A DNA stretch of 64,000 bases from GCA-016699445 sp964555055 (GTDB lineage Bacteria > UBA10199 > JACPAL01 > GCA-016699445), in the NCBI GenBank assembly GCA_964555055.1, contig CAZKQW010000011.1:14921-78920 (forward strand). Direction: 5' to 3'. The notes below the pieces were generated by a model. That model searched no databases, had not been told where the DNA came from, and was given only the letters and a program-made list of their open reading frames with translations. The position numbers and the translations under genes were made by a program. This document shows positions 55,310-63,998 of this stretch, piece after piece (position 1 is the first letter of the stretch; every line of letters begins with the position of its first letter).

Positions 55310-56647
55310 ATGCTGGAGGAATTCAAGAAGCACAATCTCTTTCGAGAGAACCTAACCGATTTCCATAAGGAAGATCCGCACCTTTCCTATCTCAACAGCC
55401 TGAAATACGTGGCATCATTCGATTGGTGGAAAGACATTTCCTGGGAACACCCCGGGATTTACATTCTGACGGGAGGAAGGCAGATCGGGAAATCGACCTC
55501 AACCAAACTCCTGATCGCACACGTCCTGAAGAAAAAAATATTCCCTTCCGAAAATATCCTCTACCTGCCTGCAGACCAAGTCATCGATCATATCCATCTG
55601 ACGCGCCTGATCCGCCTCTTCCTCGATACGTTACCCGAACGATCCCCCTTTTTATTGGTGATCGACGAAGTCACTTTCGTCCAGGAATGGGATCGAAGCA
55701 TCAAGGCCTTGGCCGACGAAGGATGGTTTCGACGGGGGTTTTGCCTTCTCACGGGATCGGATACCGTCATTTTAAAGGAAGCGACCTCGCGATTTCCGGG
55801 GAGGCGCGGCAAGGCGGATCAAGTGGATTTTCATCTCCGTCCCTTAAGCTTCAAGGCTTACGTCGATTTGGTGACACCGCCCTCCCACCGAAATCGCCCT
55901 TCCGACTTATCCGATCATTTCTCGAAATACCTTCAATGCGGCGGGTATTTGAGGGCGATCAACGATCTCCACTCGGAAGCTCAGATCAGCCTTTCGACCT
56001 ACATGACCTTTGAGCAATGGGTACGGGGCGATTTCATTAAACGGAAAAAGTCGGAAGAGAACCTCCTTTTAGTCCTTCAAGCCCTGTGCGAGGTCGGCAT
56101 CTCGCAATCCTCCTATGGGAATCTCTCGGAGCACGCGGCCCACCTGACGAAGGACACGGTCATCGAATACATCCAAATGTTGGAACGCATGGATATTATT
56201 TATGTCCTAGAAGCTTTCGACATGAACACCCGAAGGGGATTTCCGAAAAAAGCCAAGAAATTCCATTTTTCCGATCCTTTTATCGGACAAACGCTCATGA
56301 AATGGCTCATGCGGGAAAGAAGGATCTCAAAACCGATGGAGGAGGCGTTTCGCGTCGAATCATGCGTCGTTTCCCAATACTACGCGAAACTACCGTGCTA
56401 TTACATGAAGGCCGAAGGCGAGATCGATCTGATCGTCGCCTTGGGCAAAAAATTCCTCCCTATCGAAGTCAAATGGAGCCAACAATTGCGGCCGAAAGAT
56501 CTAAAGCAACTGAAGAAATACCCTTCCTCCATTATTTTAAGTCAAAACGAGCAGGAAGGAACGATCGAAAATGTCCAGGCTTACCCCCTCCCTGTTTTTT
56601 TGCTGGACTATACGAGTCAGGAAAGTTTGGAAACGCTGGTCAAATAA
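55310..56647 (+). CDS. AAA_14/DUF4143 ATPase
   Basis: The 445-residue protein has Walker A TGGRQIGKST, Walker B LLVIDEVTFVQEW, the sensor region LLTGSDTVILKE, and a C-terminal DUF4143 domain with the nuclease-like EGEIDLIVA...PIEVKW segment. Proteins of this kind are numerous, scattered and often mobile; the role is not known. It interrupts the sulfur genes between the carrier and ATP sulfurylase and has its own palindromic repeats upstream, so it is probably an insertion. Confidence 0.85.
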   Translation: MLEEFKKHNLFRENLTDFHKEDPHLSYLNSLKYVASFDWWKDISWEHPGIYILTGGRQIGKSTSTKLLIAHVLKKKIFPSENILYLPADQVIDHIHLTRLIRLFLDTLPERSPFLLVIDEVTFVQEWDRSIKALADEGWFRRGFCLLTGSDTVILKEATSRFPGRRGKADQVDFHLRPLSFKAYVDLVTPPSHRNRPSDLSDHFSKYLQCGGYLRAINDLHSEAQISLSTYMTFEQWVRGDFIKRKKSEENLLLVLQALCEVGISQSSYGNLSEHAAHLTKDTVIEYIQMLERMDIIYVLEAFDMNTRRGFPKKAKKFHFSDPFIGQTLMKWLMRERRISKPMEEAFRVESCVVSQYYAKLPCYYMKAEGEIDLIVALGKKFLPIEVKWSQQLRPKDLKQLKKYPSSIILSQNEQEGTIENVQAYPLPVFLLDYTSQESLETLVK

Positions 56648-56697
56648 CGACGAAAAGAGTTGCACGCGTTTTTCCCATTTCCTAATGGGACTCGCCT

Positions 56698-57855
56698 ATG
56701 AAAACACCCATCCCCGCCCACGGCGGCACCCTGATCAACCGCGTGGTTGATTCCCAAAAACGCTCCCAATGGCTCTCGCAAGCCGCGACTCTTCCGAAGA
56801 TCGTTTTAGGATCCCGCGAAAAAAGCGACCTCGACATGATCGCCTGCGGCGCACTCTCTCCCCTCGAAGGCTTCATGGGCGAGAAGGATTACCTGGGCGT
56901 CGTCAATAACATGCATTTGGCCAACGGGGCCCCCTGGACGATCCCAATCACGCTGGCCGTTACCAAGGAACAGGCCGAAAAATTCGCGATCGGCAAACCC
57001 GTTCTTTTGACGGACGAAAACGGGAAAGAGCTCGCCGTCCTTCTCCTGGAGGAGAAATATTTGGCCCAAAAAGAACTCGAGTGCCAAAAAGTTTACAAAA
57101 CGACTGAAGACGCGCATCCCGGCGTGGCTGTCGTCAAAAAACAAGGCGACGTTTATCTAGGCGGGAAAGTCGAAGTGCTCAATCGCGTCGCGTATTCCGA
57201 TTTCCTCGAGCAACGCCAGGATCCCACCACCCTCCGCGCTCTTTTCACGGAGAAAAAATGGAAGCGCATCGTGGCTTTCCAGACCCGCAACCCCATCCAC
57301 CGCGCCCATGAATATTTGACCAAAGTGGCCTTGGAAATCTGCGACGGCTTGCTCATCCATCCTTTGGTGGGTGACACAAAAGGCGACGACATTCCCGCGG
57401 ACGTCCGCATGAAGTGCTATGAGGTCTTGCTGAAGGATTATTACCCGAAGGAACGCACCGTCCTGGCCGTGAACCCCGCCGCTATGCGCTACGCCGGTCC
57501 CCGCGAGGCCATTTTCCACGCCCTGATCCGCAAGAACTACGGCTGCACGCACTTCATCGTCGGCCGCGATCACGCCGGCGTGGGCAACTACTACGGCACG
57601 TTCGACGCCCACTACATCTTCGACGAATTCACCCCCGAGGAGATCGGCATCACGCCCCTCTTCTTCGACCACACCTTCTTCTGCAAGAAGTGCGAAGGCA
57701 TGGCCTCCAACAAGACCTGCCCGCACGGAGCCGAGGACCGCGTCACCCTTTCCGGCACGAAAGTCCGCGAGCTCCTGAGCCAAGGCACCTTGCCCCCCGT
57801 GGAATTCTCGCGTCCCGAAGTCGCGAAGATTTTGATTGAGTCGATGCGTAAATAA
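56698..57855 (+). CDS. sat: ATP sulfurylase (sulfate adenylyltransferase)
   Basis: The 385-residue Sat-type enzyme has the nucleotide motif VAFQTRNPIHRAHEY and GRDHAGVGNYYGTFDAH (here as GRDHAGVG), and a C-terminal zinc knuckle CKKCEGMASNKTCPHG. It makes APS from sulfate and ATP, the first step of sulfate activation. It could serve assimilation here, but Sat also works in sulfur oxidation or reduction; no APS reductase gene is nearby. The spacing (51 bases after the ATPase) suggests it was once next to the carrier gene. Confidence 0.93.
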   Translation: MKTPIPAHGGTLINRVVDSQKRSQWLSQAATLPKIVLGSREKSDLDMIACGALSPLEGFMGEKDYLGVVNNMHLANGAPWTIPITLAVTKEQAEKFAIGKPVLLTDENGKELAVLLLEEKYLAQKELECQKVYKTTEDAHPGVAVVKKQGDVYLGGKVEVLNRVAYSDFLEQRQDPTTLRALFTEKKWKRIVAFQTRNPIHRAHEYLTKVALEICDGLLIHPLVGDTKGDDIPADVRMKCYEVLLKDYYPKERTVLAVNPAAMRYAGPREAIFHALIRKNYGCTHFIVGRDHAGVGNYYGTFDAHYIFDEFTPEEIGITPLFFDHTFFCKKCEGMASNKTCPHGAEDRVTLSGTKVRELLSQGTLPPVEFSRPEVAKILIESMRK

Positions 57856-57902
57856 CTTCAGACTCCTCATTTCATACGATCCGGGCAACCTAAGGGGGTA
57901 TT

Positions 57903-58472
57903 ATGGCGTCGCTTCTCGAGATGATCCAGTCGGGGAAGTCCCAGAAGAGCATCGGGGCGTTCTTGGACGGGTTGAGCCATGAAGAGCGTTTGAAGGAAAT
58001 CAACGCCGTAGGGGGAAAGACCCAAGCCTGTCTCTTCCAGATCGCCCTTCCCGACCTAAAGTTTTCGGACTTGATGCCTCCGGAGGCGAAGCCCGCCGAG
58101 GAAGTGATTTTCTACGGCAAAAACTCCCTCCCCCTCTTTTCGATCTTCCAAAAGCGCATGGCCAGATCCTCGGACGGACGCAAGGTCTGGGGCTACAACT
58201 ACCAAACCTTCCAAAAAATCACCGGACCCGGCTGCTTCGTCATCGACGAGGCGACGGACCGTCCCGGAGAGCTCATGGTGGATTACACGCGGCTTCCCTC
58301 GGAAAATACACCCGGATGGCCGGCCGTACAAGCCAATGACTCGGGCGTCACGAAACTCGTCTACGGCCATATGAAGGATTATCTTCGCCGCGTCTCGAAG
58401 AACGTCTTCATCGGGGAAGCCACCAAAAAGGGGAAATCGATCGGGCAGTATTTTATACTCTGCCGCCAGTGA
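57903..58472 (+). CDS. Unknown protein downstream of sat
   Basis: The 189-residue soluble protein is not one I recognise by name. It starts MASLLEMIQSGKS, has a helical N-terminal third, and a mixed beta region with WGYNYQTFQKITGPGCFVID and ENTPGWPAVQANDSG. No signal peptide or catalytic motif is clear. It is 47 bases after sat in the same direction, so it may share its message, but it has no obvious sulfur link. Confidence 0.65.
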   Translation: MASLLEMIQSGKSQKSIGAFLDGLSHEERLKEINAVGGKTQACLFQIALPDLKFSDLMPPEAKPAEEVIFYGKNSLPLFSIFQKRMARSSDGRKVWGYNYQTFQKITGPGCFVIDEATDRPGELMVDYTRLPSENTPGWPAVQANDSGVTKLVYGHMKDYLRRVSKNVFIGEATKKGKSIGQYFILCRQ

Positions 58473-58543
58473 TAATTTTCTAAAAACTCTTTTCTCTCCG
58501 AAATTAGCAACATTTTCCAAACTCGTCCGATCGCTGAGAAATT

Positions 58544-59815
58544 ATGAATATGGGCGATATCGCTAAAGTCCTCGCGGCTCCCTTATCCTGTTTCCCTTGG
58601 CTTGAAGAGAATTCGCATGCCCAGCAAGTTGAAAGGGCTTATGCGTCACGCGTCATCCCTTATGACACGCTTCTCAACGATTACTATCAAGCGGTTCGAA
58701 CTGCTTCCGGCATGGTGGATGCTTCCCAAGACGCTGGGCATGATTTCTTATCCGGCTTGAAATCGCGCCTCGAAGTCCTAGGTAGGTTGCACGAGCTCAC
58801 TCCGTGGGAAAATCGGGCGCCGGAAGCCGTGCTTCAGGGTAACCGTGCCGCCTTAAAGCACTGCGCCCTCGTGGGCGGTTCGAGAACCGACGTCGAGCAA
58901 CGTCTTCGATCTGTCCTCGACGGAACGCTTAAATCCCCGTTTTTAACCACAGAACGGTGCGTCTCGACGCGGATTGTGCACGAACATGTCATGGCGTCCT
59001 CGGAAATCTCCATTTGTGAAAAGAATAAAGGAGAGTTCGCGGTCAAGCGACCTAAAAGGCTCTCGGTCGATATTCGGGGTTTCCCGGGTCTTGGAATTTG
59101 GTTGGAACTCGCAACCACACTGGGAGTTGACTCTCCCGGCATCGTAAAAGCTCTCGATTTCGGTGACTTCGTAAAAGAGGAATATGAAAATCATTTCGTG
59201 CTTGATATCGCCATGGAAAGCGCCGCCCACGATCTTTCATGTGTCGTCGTCCGGGACCTACCCCACGCTCTTTCTCTGATGGACCAACTCCTTTCCCTTT
59301 ACGCGGCTGCGCATCGTGGAGACTTGGGAAATGGTCGAGCACTCGTTCTTCGGGATATTAAACCTACAAACGTACTCGTTTTCTCAGGCGAATGCCTTAA
59401 GCTCTGTGATTTCGCTCTTTCCGTCTACGCGGCCGATCTCTCACTGCAAGATCTTTCGGACCATCGTGTGGGCACGGCAGGGTATATCCCTTTAGAAGCC
59501 CGATGCGATCCCGAGAATAAGACATTCTTGAATAGATTCTTCCTCTGGTCGAAACGCGGGGATGTCTACAGCTTGGGCACGCTTTGTTTTCACTTATTGG
59601 CTTTTCGAACCCTCCGTCCCATTAACGAGGCTGGTCTCTACGCGCAGGTCCAAAAGTTCTTGGAAAATCCCAACGACTTTTCAAAAATCCCCACGCTTTT
59701 CGCTCTTTTCCTGCGCCGTTGCTTGACCTCCGACCTAACCGATGGTCCCGAAAGCCGCTACCGGGATATCGAAGAAGCTCGCGAGGAATTCACAAAAATC
59801 AAATCGACTTTTTGA
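58544..59815 (+). CDS. Atypical Ser/Thr protein-kinase domain protein
   Basis: The 423-residue protein has a kinase-like domain from about residue 145. The candidate ATP lysine is in EFAVKRPKR, the catalytic loop reads LRDIKPTNVLV (HRD becomes LRD), the metal-binding motif reads CDFALSV (DFG becomes DFA), then GTAGYIPLEA and RGDVYSLGTLCF. A glycine-rich loop is not evident. The first 140 residues are helical and unknown. Key acids are kept, so activity is possible but altered. An alternative start is 58550. The gene stands alone. Confidence 0.72.
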   Translation: MNMGDIAKVLAAPLSCFPWLEENSHAQQVERAYASRVIPYDTLLNDYYQAVRTASGMVDASQDAGHDFLSGLKSRLEVLGRLHELTPWENRAPEAVLQGNRAALKHCALVGGSRTDVEQRLRSVLDGTLKSPFLTTERCVSTRIVHEHVMASSEISICEKNKGEFAVKRPKRLSVDIRGFPGLGIWLELATTLGVDSPGIVKALDFGDFVKEEYENHFVLDIAMESAAHDLSCVVVRDLPHALSLMDQLLSLYAAAHRGDLGNGRALVLRDIKPTNVLVFSGECLKLCDFALSVYAADLSLQDLSDHRVGTAGYIPLEARCDPENKTFLNRFFLWSKRGDVYSLGTLCFHLLAFRTLRPINEAGLYAQVQKFLENPNDFSKIPTLFALFLRRCLTSDLTDGPESRYRDIEEAREEFTKIKSTF

Positions 59816-59842
59816 CGCGAGGCCGTTAATCACGGCTCACTT

Positions 59843-60496
59843 ATGGAACAAAATCACATCTTCCAGATCCTTTGGGACTCCGACCCGGTGGTGAAATTGA
59901 CGCTTCTGATCTTGCTAGGGTTTTCCGTCGGCTCTTGGGCCATCGTCGTTTATAAATACAAGGAATTGAAAAAATGGAGAAGCGCCGCGGCTCATTTCTT
60001 CGAGGCTTTTTGGAGAGCCCCGAGCCTGGAGGAGCTCCTGGCGAAAAGCGCGGGTCAAGAGAATCCTCTTTTCAATATTTTCCGCACCGGCATCAGCGAT
60101 GTCATGCGTAAAGGAAAGGATTCCCGCAAAGTCACCCTGTCGTTGGTCCAACGTCGCATCGAGAACGCCATCTCGATGGAAGAGGAACGCATCGAACGCT
60201 ACATCCCTTTCCTAGCGACGACCGGTAGCGTCGCTCCCTTTATCGGATTGTTCGGGACGGTTTGGGGTATCCTCGCCGCCTTTTGGAAAATCGGCAAGGC
60301 CGGATCTTCCAGTCTCGCCGTCGTCGGGCCTTACATCGCAGAAGCCTTGATCGCCACCGCCGTTGGTCTCGCCGCCGCTATACCCGCCGTCATTTTCTAC
60401 AACATCTTCGTCAACCAAGCGCGGTCTTTCCTGAAGGACGTCAACGGATTCGCGGAGGACCTTTCCCAAAGGATCCAACAGGATTACTTTTCTTAA
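59843..60496 (+). CDS. tolQ: TolQ/ExbB-type proton channel protein
   Basis: The 217-residue protein has three membrane segments (about 14-34, 128-150 and 168-192) in the TolQ pattern, with TGSVAPFIGLFGTVWGI in the second and EALIATAVGLAAAIPAVIFYN in the third. With TolR it forms the proton-driven motor for outer-membrane maintenance. It starts a cluster of four (tolQ, tolR, tolA/tonB-like, tolB). Confidence 0.92.
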   Translation: MEQNHIFQILWDSDPVVKLTLLILLGFSVGSWAIVVYKYKELKKWRSAAAHFFEAFWRAPSLEELLAKSAGQENPLFNIFRTGISDVMRKGKDSRKVTLSLVQRRIENAISMEEERIERYIPFLATTGSVAPFIGLFGTVWGILAAFWKIGKAGSSSLAVVGPYIAEALIATAVGLAAAIPAVIFYNIFVNQARSFLKDVNGFAEDLSQRIQQDYFS

Positions 60497-60498
60497 CC

Positions 60499-60960
60499 AT
60501 GAAACTCGCCCATTCGCACAACCAAAGCCTTTCGGAAATTAACATCACGCCGCTCGTCGACGTCATGCTCGTTCTCTTGATCGTCTTCATGGTGACGGCG
60601 CCTCTCCTCTCGCAAGGCCTCGACATCCATCTGCCCGAGGCGGAGGCCCCAGCCATGGAGCGTGCGGAGCAGGATCTGACGATGACCATCGACAAGAATG
60701 GCCGCATTTTTCTGCAAAACGACCAGACGGCCTATACGATGGACGGCATCGAGAGTAAACTCACCGCCGTTTTCGAAAGGCGCGAGAAGAAAGATCTTCT
60801 GATCCGCGCCGATCAAGAGGCGAACTACGGCTATGTCGCTAAGGCCATCGCCCTCGCCAAAAAAGTCGGGGTCTCGCGGGTGGGATTAATGACGCAACAA
60901 GAACCATCCGATCAAACATCCAAGGAATCCAAGCCACCCAAGAAATCGGGGAGGAAATAG
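60499..60960 (+). CDS. tolR: TolR/ExbD-type protein
   Basis: The ATG at 60499 is 2 bases after the tolQ stop and gives 153 residues. One membrane segment holds the proton-binding Asp in ITPLVDVMLVLLIVFMVTAP. The periplasmic domain follows (DLTMTIDKNGRIFL...). The tail is Lys/Pro/Ser rich. It works with TolQ. Confidence 0.92.
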   Translation: MKLAHSHNQSLSEINITPLVDVMLVLLIVFMVTAPLLSQGLDIHLPEAEAPAMERAEQDLTMTIDKNGRIFLQNDQTAYTMDGIESKLTAVFERREKKDLLIRADQEANYGYVAKAIALAKKVGVSRVGLMTQQEPSDQTSKESKPPKKSGRK

Positions 60961-60961
60961 T

Positions 60962-61753
60962 GTGTTGGAGACCCTTCCCACACCTTTCAAAAAATCGATC
61001 TATTACTCGCTAGGTCTTCATGCTGCGATTTTTATATTTTTCGTCATCGGACCTTTTCCCGACTTCTTCGGCCACCGCCCCCTAAAAAAAGAAGACATTG
61101 TTTGGGTTAATCTCCCGAAAGGGACAACCAATGATTTCGGCACTCCGATGAAAAAATCCGAGGGCCTGCCAAAGACGACCATCCAGCAGCAAAAGCAGAC
61201 CCTCGAATCCGCTCCATCGGGCCGTAAGACGACGGAGATGACCTACCAGAAGAAAGCGGAAAAGAAGAAAACCCCCCAACCCCCAAAAAAACAAGGCCTT
61301 CCCGATTCGAAGGTGGAAGACGCCTTGAGCCGGATGAAGAGATTGGCGGCGAAGCAGCCCGCCGCTCCCGAAGCCGCGCAGATACCCGACGGACAGCCGG
61401 GCGGCTTTACCTTTGGAAACACAACCGGACCGTATGTCATGCCCAACGATCCCGAATACGTGATTTACCAGGCGAAGATCCGGCAACGCATCATGAACGA
61501 ATGGATCATACCGATGAAGTTCACGGAGCAGGAAATGGGACTCCTCTGCCGGATCAACGTCCACATCAACGAACGCGGCGAAGTCGTGAAGACCGAGTGG
61601 GAGACCCAATCCGGCAACCCCTCCTTCGACCAATCGGCCCTACGCGCCGTGGAGAAGGCGTCCCCCCTGGACATTCCCCCGGATCGCTTGAAGTATGAGG
61701 TCTTGAACGAAGGTTTTGTGGTTGAATTCAAGCCCCAAAATGTCCCACAGTAG
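60962..61753 (+). CDS. TonB/TolA-like energy-transducing protein
   Basis: The GTG at 60962 follows the tolR stop by one base. The 263-residue protein has one N-terminal membrane segment (about 14-31), a Lys/Pro/Gln-rich periplasmic spacer (to about 140) and a TonB C-terminal domain (CRINVHINERGEV, GNPSFDQSALRAVEKASPL). It should carry TolQR motion to the outer membrane, the role of TolA in this cluster. Confidence 0.85.
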   Translation: MLETLPTPFKKSIYYSLGLHAAIFIFFVIGPFPDFFGHRPLKKEDIVWVNLPKGTTNDFGTPMKKSEGLPKTTIQQQKQTLESAPSGRKTTEMTYQKKAEKKKTPQPPKKQGLPDSKVEDALSRMKRLAAKQPAAPEAAQIPDGQPGGFTFGNTTGPYVMPNDPEYVIYQAKIRQRIMNEWIIPMKFTEQEMGLLCRINVHINERGEVVKTEWETQSGNPSFDQSALRAVEKASPLDIPPDRLKYEVLNEGFVVEFKPQNVPQ

Positions 61754-61792
61754 CGCCGTTAAAAGTTCCACGGCATTTTTAAAAGGACTCTT

Positions 61793-63100
61793 ATGATTAA
61801 AACATCATCGTTCTTAAAATCTTTCTTCTCCTGCCTCCTGTTCTCCTGTCTCCTGCTCTCCCCTTCCGCACATGCCCGCATCTTTATTCAAATCGATCAG
61901 GCCTCCGATAAGAAATTTCCGATTGCGGTGGCGGACCTCATCCCCCAAGGGAAGTCGTCGGCGATCGGCGAAGACATCCCCGACATCATCCGGAAGAACC
62001 TCGGCCTCACGGGTATGTTCGAGTTGATCCCGGCGAGCCAGCATCCCACCGATGGCCCTGGCATCTCGCCGAATCTCAGTGCGATCCAATTCGCTCCATG
62101 GACCTTGATCGGTGCCCAAGCCCTGGTGATAGGCACGTATTCGGGCGGCAAGAGCGGGGTTCAAGTGGAGATGGGCCTTTTCGATCCGGTGACAGCCACG
62201 CGCCTGGCGAGTAAGAGCTACACGACGAGCGTCGATGAACTCTCGATCGTCGCCAACCATTTTTCGGATGAAATCATGCGTGAACTAACGGGAGAACGCG
62301 GCGTGTTCTCGACGGAGATCGCCTACATCCAAGCGGCAAAAAAAGGAAAAGAGATCGGCCTCATGGACATGAACGGCGAGAACGCGGGGACCATCACCAA
62401 GGACAAGTCGATTAACCTCTCCCCTGCCTTTTCCCCGGACGGTAAGAGCATCGCTTATACAAGTTTTAGCAAAACCGGAAACGCGGAGATCTACGTCACG
62501 GGAAGCCACGGCGGCGGATCCAAGAAGATTACATCGAGCGGCACGGTCAACGTATCCCCCACCTGGTCTCCGAACGGGTTGTTGACCGTCGCCCAGGCGC
62601 AGGAAGGCGATACGAACCTTGTCCTCCTAAACCTCGCCGGCAACCTCGTCCGCAAACTCACCTCGAGCTTCGGCATCGACGTCAACCCTTCCTGGTCGCC
62701 GGACGGTTCCCAGTTGGTTTTCGCCTCGGAGCGTGCCGGGCGCCTCCATCTTTTCAAATCCGACGCGAGCGGCAACCACGTCGAGCGACTCACCTATGTT
62801 GGCGTCCAAAATGACAACCCGGCCTGGTCGCCCAAGGGCGACAAAATCGTCTTCCAGAGCCTCGAAGGGAACTGGGACCTCTTCATCATGAACACGGACG
62901 GATCGATGTTGCAGCGGCTGACGTCAGGCCAAGGCAACAACGAAAGCCCCACCTGGGCCCCGAACGCTCGCTTCATCGCCTTCACCTCCACGCGCTCCGG
63001 CAAGACTGCGGTCCACTTGATGCGGGAGGACGGCTCCAACCCAACCGAAGTCGGCCCAGCCGGCTCTCTGCAACCTTCCTGGGGACCGTGGGTGAAGTGA
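61793..63100 (+). CDS. tolB: Tol-Pal system beta-propeller TolB
   Basis: AAAAGGAC precedes the ATG. The 435-residue protein has a signal peptide (to about 29), the TolB N-terminal domain (IPDIIRKNLGLTGMFELIP) and a propeller of repeats with SPDGKSIAYTS, SPDGSQLVFAS and SPKGDKIVFQS. TolB binds Pal and TolA in the periplasm. Pal, normally next, is missing within the window. Confidence 0.94.
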   Translation: MIKTSSFLKSFFSCLLFSCLLLSPSAHARIFIQIDQASDKKFPIAVADLIPQGKSSAIGEDIPDIIRKNLGLTGMFELIPASQHPTDGPGISPNLSAIQFAPWTLIGAQALVIGTYSGGKSGVQVEMGLFDPVTATRLASKSYTTSVDELSIVANHFSDEIMRELTGERGVFSTEIAYIQAAKKGKEIGLMDMNGENAGTITKDKSINLSPAFSPDGKSIAYTSFSKTGNAEIYVTGSHGGGSKKITSSGTVNVSPTWSPNGLLTVAQAQEGDTNLVLLNLAGNLVRKLTSSFGIDVNPSWSPDGSQLVFASERAGRLHLFKSDASGNHVERLTYVGVQNDNPAWSPKGDKIVFQSLEGNWDLFIMNTDGSMLQRLTSGQGNNESPTWAPNARFIAFTSTRSGKTAVHLMREDGSNPTEVGPAGSLQPSWGPWVK

Positions 63101-63264
63101 AACTCAAGTCATCTAGATCTTCAGAACACATAGAGTCACTCCTCTATAAAGAAAAAAACTACCGCGTACCGAAGGGCCGCCTTAAAATCATTAACAACCT
63201 TATACCAGAGGGGCTTGAAAAGGATGATCATCCTAGACGGGAAAGACTTGCATGCTTCGCCTAG
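63097..63264 (+). CDS. Possible 55-residue frame overlapping the tolB stop
   Basis: A GTG at 63097 overlaps the tolB stop (GTGA) and opens a frame of 55 basic residues (LLYKEKNYRVPKGRLKIINN inside). Coupled translation is possible, but no family is recognised and it could be chance or the remnant of a former gene where pal is expected. Confidence 0.28.
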   Translation: MKLKSSRSSEHIESLLYKEKNYRVPKGRLKIINNLIPEGLEKDDHPRRERLACFA

Positions 63265-63307
63265 AAAATATTACGCATTTTTCTTTGGAATCTGGGTTAA
63301 ATGACTT

Positions 63308-63658
63308 TTAGGTCCATTCCTTGAAAACTCTGTGGAATTCCTTGGCGACGCCTTGCCTATCTTTCTTAACGAGGCTTCCTAATTTGCCGAGGATCATCTT
63401 TTCCTCGAGAGTCACCAATTTTGCCAAGCGCACCTTCGAAGGGTGAAGAAGCCCGCTCTGCTTGGATGAGAGCAACAAACAATCGCCGTCGATGGTTTCG
63501 GATTCCACTTGGCTGGTCACCATGGCGACGATGTAAAGAGGCGGCAGTTTTTTGGGTCTTACGCACGCCAAGATCAACGCGGGCCTTTTCTTGGACGTCG
63601 TCAAGTCGGTAAAGGGAAAAGGAACGAGGCAGAGATCGCCTTCACGATAACCGGTCAT
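63308..63658 (-). CDS. MazF/PemK-family endoribonuclease toxin
   Basis: The 116-residue protein has the MazF pattern: REGDLCLVPFPFTD, KKRPALIL, and SKVRLAKLVTLEEKMI. MazF toxins cut mRNA at short sites. Its start overlaps the antitoxin gene by 17 bases, the expected order. It lies between the end of tolB and the window edge. Confidence 0.86.
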   Translation of the reverse strand: MTGYREGDLCLVPFPFTDLTTSKKRPALILACVRPKKLPPLYIVAMVTSQVESETIDGDCLLLSSKQSGLLHPSKVRLAKLVTLEEKMILGKLGSLVKKDRQGVAKEFHRVFKEWT

Positions 63659-63863
63659 ATTCCGCGTCCTTGGGATTGTCCCACTCCTCGAAGGAGGCTT
63701 CCGCCATCTTCATCAGGGCCTGGTTTTCCTTCTTATAGGAAAGATAGCTCTGCAAAGCCTCCACGACGATTTCCCGGAGGGCCTTGCGCTCTTGGGCCGC
63801 CTGCCATTTCAAACCGACAAGAAGGGCCTGTTCCTGCAAGTCAATGGTAATACGCGTATTCAT
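63642..63863 (-). CDS. Ribbon-helix-helix-like antitoxin of the MazF pair
   Basis: The 73-residue protein begins MNTRITIDLQEQALLVGLKWQAAQ, a ribbon-helix-helix start (beta strand then two helices), and ends with an acidic toxin-binding tail (EASFEEWDNPKDAEYD). It overlaps the toxin gene and lies upstream of it, as antitoxins do. Confidence 0.78.
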   Translation of the reverse strand: MNTRITIDLQEQALLVGLKWQAAQERKALREIVVEALQSYLSYKKENQALMKMAEASFEEWDNPKDAEYDRLS

Positions 63864-63998
63864 AAAAGCATAAAAACATATAATCAGCTTTATGTCAAAC
63901 GGGCAATTCGACGAATGGTCGACGGATATTCGTCAAAATCCTTAAGGGCACCTCTAAAAACTAGCTAAACGCTGTAAATTTCCAAAAATAGTCTCTGG
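63864..63998. promoter_or_regulatory. Promoter region of the MazF pair and unassigned DNA at the window end
   Basis: On the minus strand a TTGACA lies at 63893-63898, followed by an AT-rich stretch with TTTTAT-like -10 candidates about 17 bases on, upstream of the antitoxin ATG. The bases after 63900 contain no frame or RNA I recognise. Confidence 0.35.
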
